From positions 248,001 to 312,000 of the forward strand of contig CAVSDD010000004.1 of assembly GCA_963726795.1 (NCBI GenBank): a stretch of DNA of 64,000 nucleotides, given 5' to 3'. Origin of the DNA: Hyphomicrobium_A sp963726795. GTDB lineage: Bacteria > Pseudomonadota > Alphaproteobacteria > Rhizobiales > Hyphomicrobiaceae. The first letter of the stretch is position 1, and every line of letters starts with the position of its first letter. The notes beneath the pieces are model-generated. The model was given only the letters and a program-made list of their open reading frames with translations. It did no database searches and was not told the DNA's origin. The translations under genes and the position numbers were made by a program. This document shows positions 61,668 through 64,000 of this stretch, one piece after another.

Positions 61668-62318
61668 CTACGTGGGGAAAAAATGCTTGTAGGGTTCGGC
61701 CTCGCGTACAGCGCGCGCGAAGGATGGCCGGTCGAGAAGCCGGTTCAGATAGGCTGCCGTACTCTTGTGGGTTGCTGAGAACGGCGCCACGAGGTTGGCG
61801 TAGTAGAGCGCCGGCGCCGCAGAGCAGTCGGCCATCGTGAAGTCGTCACCCATGGTCCACTTTTTCTTCGCGGCCATGTCTTCCTCGATCATGCCGAGCG
61901 CGACGGCGAGCTGCGCGCGCGCCTGCTCGACGCCAAAGGGGTCTTTCTTGTCGGCGGGCCTTATCCTGTCGCCGACGATCTTCTGCATGTGCGTGTGCAC
62001 GTGCAGATCGTAAAAGCGGTCGCGTAGCCGGGTTTCTCGTGCCGCGTCGGCGTCGGCGGGGATCAGAGCAGTCCGTCCCGGGTAGTGCCGGTCGAGATAC
62101 TCGATGATGGTGGACGACTCGGGGATCATCTTTCCCTTCGCTTCGTCGCGCACCACGGGGAACTTGCCGATCGGCCAGACCTTCTTGAACGCAGCGCTCG
62201 AGGCTTCCTCGCCGAGGTTGACGAGGAGCGGCGTGAAGGGCGTGTCGTTTTCGTACAGAGCGGTGAGAACCTTCCAGCAGTACGACGACAAGGGATGATA
62301 GTAGAGTGTGAGCGACAT
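61668..62318 (-). CDS. Glutathione S-transferase family protein
   Basis: The 216-residue protein has an N-terminal GST domain (LTLYYHPLSSYCWKVLTALY, FPVVRDEAKGKMIPESSTII) and a helical C-terminal domain with KWTMGDDFTMADCSAAPALY. Ser10/Ser11 near HPLSSYCWK may be the glutathione-activating residues. It lies 19 bases from the tandem AHSA1 gene and 11 bases after the next SRPBCC gene in the operon. Confidence 0.88.
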   Translation of the reverse strand: MSLTLYYHPLSSYCWKVLTALYENDTPFTPLLVNLGEEASSAAFKKVWPIGKFPVVRDEAKGKMIPESSTIIEYLDRHYPGRTALIPADADAARETRLRDRFYDLHVHTHMQKIVGDRIRPADKKDPFGVEQARAQLAVALGMIEEDMAAKKKWTMGDDFTMADCSAAPALYYANLVAPFSATHKSTAAYLNRLLDRPSFARAVREAEPYKHFFPT

Positions 62319-62329
62319 GCATCGATCCT

Positions 62330-62845
62330 CTAGCTTTGCGATCCGGACGCGGCCGCGCCGTCCCGCTGCATGGTTTCCAAATATGCGGCGAGGCGTCCGA
62401 GCGTCTGCTCGAGGCCCTTGTCGGCGCCGTACTCCTTGATCACGCGGTCGCGCTCCGCCTGTGACGGGAACGTTCCGAGCATCGTGATTTTCGTCGCGCC
62501 GTTCACATCCTCAAACGTGACCAGCGTGCGGAACTGCACCGGCTCGACATCGTCGCCGCCGCCGTGGTGGTAGACGATGCGCTCGGGCGCTACGATCTCA
62601 TCGAAGGTAATGCGGTTCTCATAGTCGCGTCCGTCGGGCCCGTGCATGACGAACCGCCACACGCCGCCGGCGCGGAAATCGAACGAGCGCGTCGTGATCG
62701 AAAACCCGTCCGGTCCCCACCACTCGGCAAGGTACTCGGGCATCGTCCATGCCTTGAACACGAGCGCACGCGGGGCATCGAAGGTACGCGTGCCGGCGAT
62801 GACCTTGGGATCGCTCTTGAGGTCGATTGAGAATTTAGCGGCCAC
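62330..62845 (-). CDS. AHSA1-type SRPBCC protein
   Basis: The 171-residue single-domain START protein shows KVIAGTRTFDAPRALVFKAW, LAEWWGPDGFSITTRSFDFR, GGVWRFVMHGPDGRDY and the usual C-terminal helix (RVIKEYGADKGLEQTLGRLA). It follows the ArsR gene by 36 bases. Small ligand binding is expected; identity unknown. Confidence 0.88.
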   Translation of the reverse strand: MAAKFSIDLKSDPKVIAGTRTFDAPRALVFKAWTMPEYLAEWWGPDGFSITTRSFDFRAGGVWRFVMHGPDGRDYENRITFDEIVAPERIVYHHGGGDDVEPVQFRTLVTFEDVNGATKITMLGTFPSQAERDRVIKEYGADKGLEQTLGRLAAYLETMQRDGAAASGSQS

Positions 62846-62881
62846 AAGCTCGCTCCATTGCCTGCGGAAGATGTTTGCTCA

Positions 62882-63268
62882 TCACTTCTCTCCCTTTTTG
62901 GCGCCGGGCTTCTTCTTGCTTGTCTTCGCGCCTTTGAACGGATCGCTCGCCTGCAGCCGCTTGAGATAAGCGTCGAGCCGGTCGAATCGCTCCTCCCAGA
63001 GCCGGCGGTAATCCTCGAGCCAGGTATCAAGCTCCTTTAGCGCCTCAGGCTCGAGCCGGCAGGGGCGCCACTGCGCCTCGCGGCCCCGCGCAATCAGCCC
63101 GGCGCGTTCCAGCACCTTCAGATGCTTGGAGACGGCAGGCATGCTCATCTCGAAGGGTTCCGCCAACTCTGAAACTGAAGTCTCGCCGAGCGCCAGGCGG
63201 GCGAGAATCGCACGCCGCGTCGGGTCTGCGAGGGCTGAGAATTTGGCGCTCAGGGGGTCGATTGCCAT
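62882..63268 (-). CDS. ArsR-family transcriptional regulator
   Basis: The 128-residue winged-helix protein reads FSALADPTRRAILARLALGE, then the recognition helix FEMSMPAVSKHLKVLERAGL, then a Lys-rich tail (GAKTSKKKPGAKKGEK). It lacks the metal-binding cysteines of classical ArsR, and belongs to the group whose genes often precede AHSA1 proteins. It should repress its own operon (ArsR-SRPBCC-GST-AHSA1x2-SRPBCC) by binding the repeats just upstream of its ATG. Confidence 0.92.
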   Translation of the reverse strand: MAIDPLSAKFSALADPTRRAILARLALGETSVSELAEPFEMSMPAVSKHLKVLERAGLIARGREAQWRPCRLEPEALKELDTWLEDYRRLWEERFDRLDAYLKRLQASDPFKGAKTSKKKPGAKKGEK

Positions 63269-63282
63269 GGTGCATTAAGCCA

Positions 63283-63310
63283 TTTGGTTAAATAACCTTT
63301 GGGTTAAATA
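63283..63310. promoter_or_regulatory. Candidate ArsR operator
   Basis: GGTTA (63286-63290), two bases, TAACC (63293-63297) form an inverted repeat, and GGTTAAATA occurs twice (63286-63294 and 63302-63310) with a 16-base period. The A/T-rich site begins 18 bases upstream of the arsR ATG, where autoregulatory operators of this family lie. The surrounding DNA is otherwise GC-rich. Confidence 0.45.
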
Positions 63311-63387
63311 CATGGCACACGTTCGCGTGTCAATAGGTCCAGCGGCGAGACTAGGCCTAAAGAGATTGGGGCTCTGCAGTGCGAGAT

Positions 63388-64000
63388 TTAGACGGAGGCT
63401 TTCGCCTCTTTGAAAGCGGAGCTCGCTTCGCCCATGAGCTTCGCATCGAAGATCGACAGCTTGCGCGCCTCATCGCCGGGCTTCATCGCGAGCTTGTCCA
63501 TCTCGACCCAGAAGGTGTTGGGCGTGGTCGTCGTCTGCACGTAGTAGACGCGATTGTCGGGATCCATGATCGACCGGTACCAGGTCGGGTAAGTGCCCGA
63601 GACGCCCGAGTAGGGGCTGCCGAACGGCACCGACACGTTGTTCATGAGGCTCATCATGCTCGCCGCGGCCTGCGCCTGATCGCTGGTCTTGGGCAGATAC
63701 TTGAGCGAGTAGGCGGCGCGCACGAACCGATCGTCGGCCTGGATCCCGCCAGGCAGCTCCGTCACCGTCCCGCCAAAGGTCTTGTAACGCAGCATGTTGG
63801 CGATCTGCTGGTCGTAGGCCGGCTCGTTGGTCATCACTTGGTATTGGCGCCCCAAATGCACGACCGGCTCGCCCTTGATGAACTCGATGATCGCCGATTG
63901 CCCGCTCGTATCGGCAATCGCGACATGCAGCGGCAGGCCGTCGGGATACTCCGCGCCAAGTGCCGTGTTGACGACCTGGACCTGATCGAGATTGGCAATG
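63388..64000 (-). CDS. Choloylglycine hydrolase-family (linear amide C-N hydrolase), 3' part
   Basis: The frame runs off the end of the window. The visible 204 or so residues include LHVAIADTSGQSAIIEFIKG, VVHLGRQYQVMTNEPAYDQQ, GGTVTELPGGIQADDRFVRA, NNVSVPFGSPYSGVSGTYPT and TPNTFWVEMDKLAMKPGD. These match the C-terminal part of CBAH/PVA-type Ntn hydrolases, which cleave amide bonds of bile salts, penicillin V or acyl-homoserine lactones. The catalytic N-terminal cysteine lies outside the window. The start is unseen. Confidence 0.85.
   Translation of the reverse strand, partial: IANLDQVQVVNTALGAEYPDGLPLHVAIADTSGQSAIIEFIKGEPVVHLGRQYQVMTNEPAYDQQIANMLRYKTFGGTVTELPGGIQADDRFVRAAYSLKYLPKTSDQAQAAASMMSLMNNVSVPFGSPYSGVSGTYPTWYRSIMDPDNRVYYVQTTTTPNTFWVEMDKLAMKPGDEARKLSIFDAKLMGEASSAFKEAKASV

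Noticed and set aside
1..64000. CRISPR arrays, rRNA genes, classical insertion sequences or prophage
   Set aside because: No regularly spaced repeats, no rRNA sequence and no transposase, integrase or phage structural genes were recognised. Scanning was by eye, so weak remnants could be missed.

Overview
The window is high-GC, gene-dense DNA from an alphaproteobacterium of the order Hyphomicrobiales, most likely Hyphomicrobium or a close methylotrophic relative. The best clue is a 321-residue hydroxypyruvate reductase at 692-1657 that looks very close to the Hyphomicrobium methylovorum glycerate dehydrogenase as I remember it. It lies beside a serine-glyoxylate aminotransferase, and the two are the paired serine-cycle enzymes of C1 assimilation. 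Other alphaproteobacterial marks are a GAAC-N7-GAAC LexA box, an imuA-imuB-dnaE2 mutasome, an hsp20/DUF1150 pair and the lptB-rpoN-ptsN neighbourhood.

Layout. 1-9 kb: serine-cycle genes, a PCu(A)C copper chaperone, an orphan TRAP-type binding protein, a DUF1007 protein divergent from znuA, and an L,D-transpeptidase. 9.2-16.5 kb: SOS mutasome operon (LexA box, imuA, imuB, a small coiled-coil membrane protein, dnaE2). Here dnaE2 carries two insertions of GC-rich palindromic DNA, the second with its own DUF559 endonuclease-like gene. 16.5-24.7 kb: cupin, ggt-thiO-thiS-thiG-thiE, a CHAD protein, hemH, an NfeD-like protein. 24.7-33.7 kb: envelope and sugar genes (kdsD, an outer-membrane barrel, galU, galE, a lytic transglycosylase), speE, a glycosyltransferase. 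33.7-41.2 kb: hydrolase, HPF/cold-shock protein, a YiiX-like hydrolase, a coiled-coil secreted protein, and a GST-queG-SDR operon. 41.4-48.8 kb: uppP, ptsN, rpoN, lptB, an LptC-LptA fusion and rnd. 49-54 kb: methyltransferase, OmpA-like protein, a decayed stretch ending at a tRNA-Leu(CAG), a complex-I-type SDR. 54-64 kb: hsp20/DUF1150 with candidate heat-shock signals, a paired M16 protease operon, a PagL-barrel fusion, an ArsR/SRPBCC/GST operon and the 3' part of a choloylglycine-hydrolase-family gene.

The main novelty candidate is dnaE2. Both insertions are flanked by 8-bp direct repeats and share a CCCTCCCC / loop / GGGGAGGG hairpin. Conceptual removal of each between its repeats restores one continuous DnaE2 frame. 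A caution applies to the whole window: imuA, the 26-kb barrel, galE, queG, lptC-A, the 53-kb SDR and two degenerate genes each contain apparent single-position frameshifts. Several of these genes are usually essential, so uncorrected indels in the sequence are a likely explanation.
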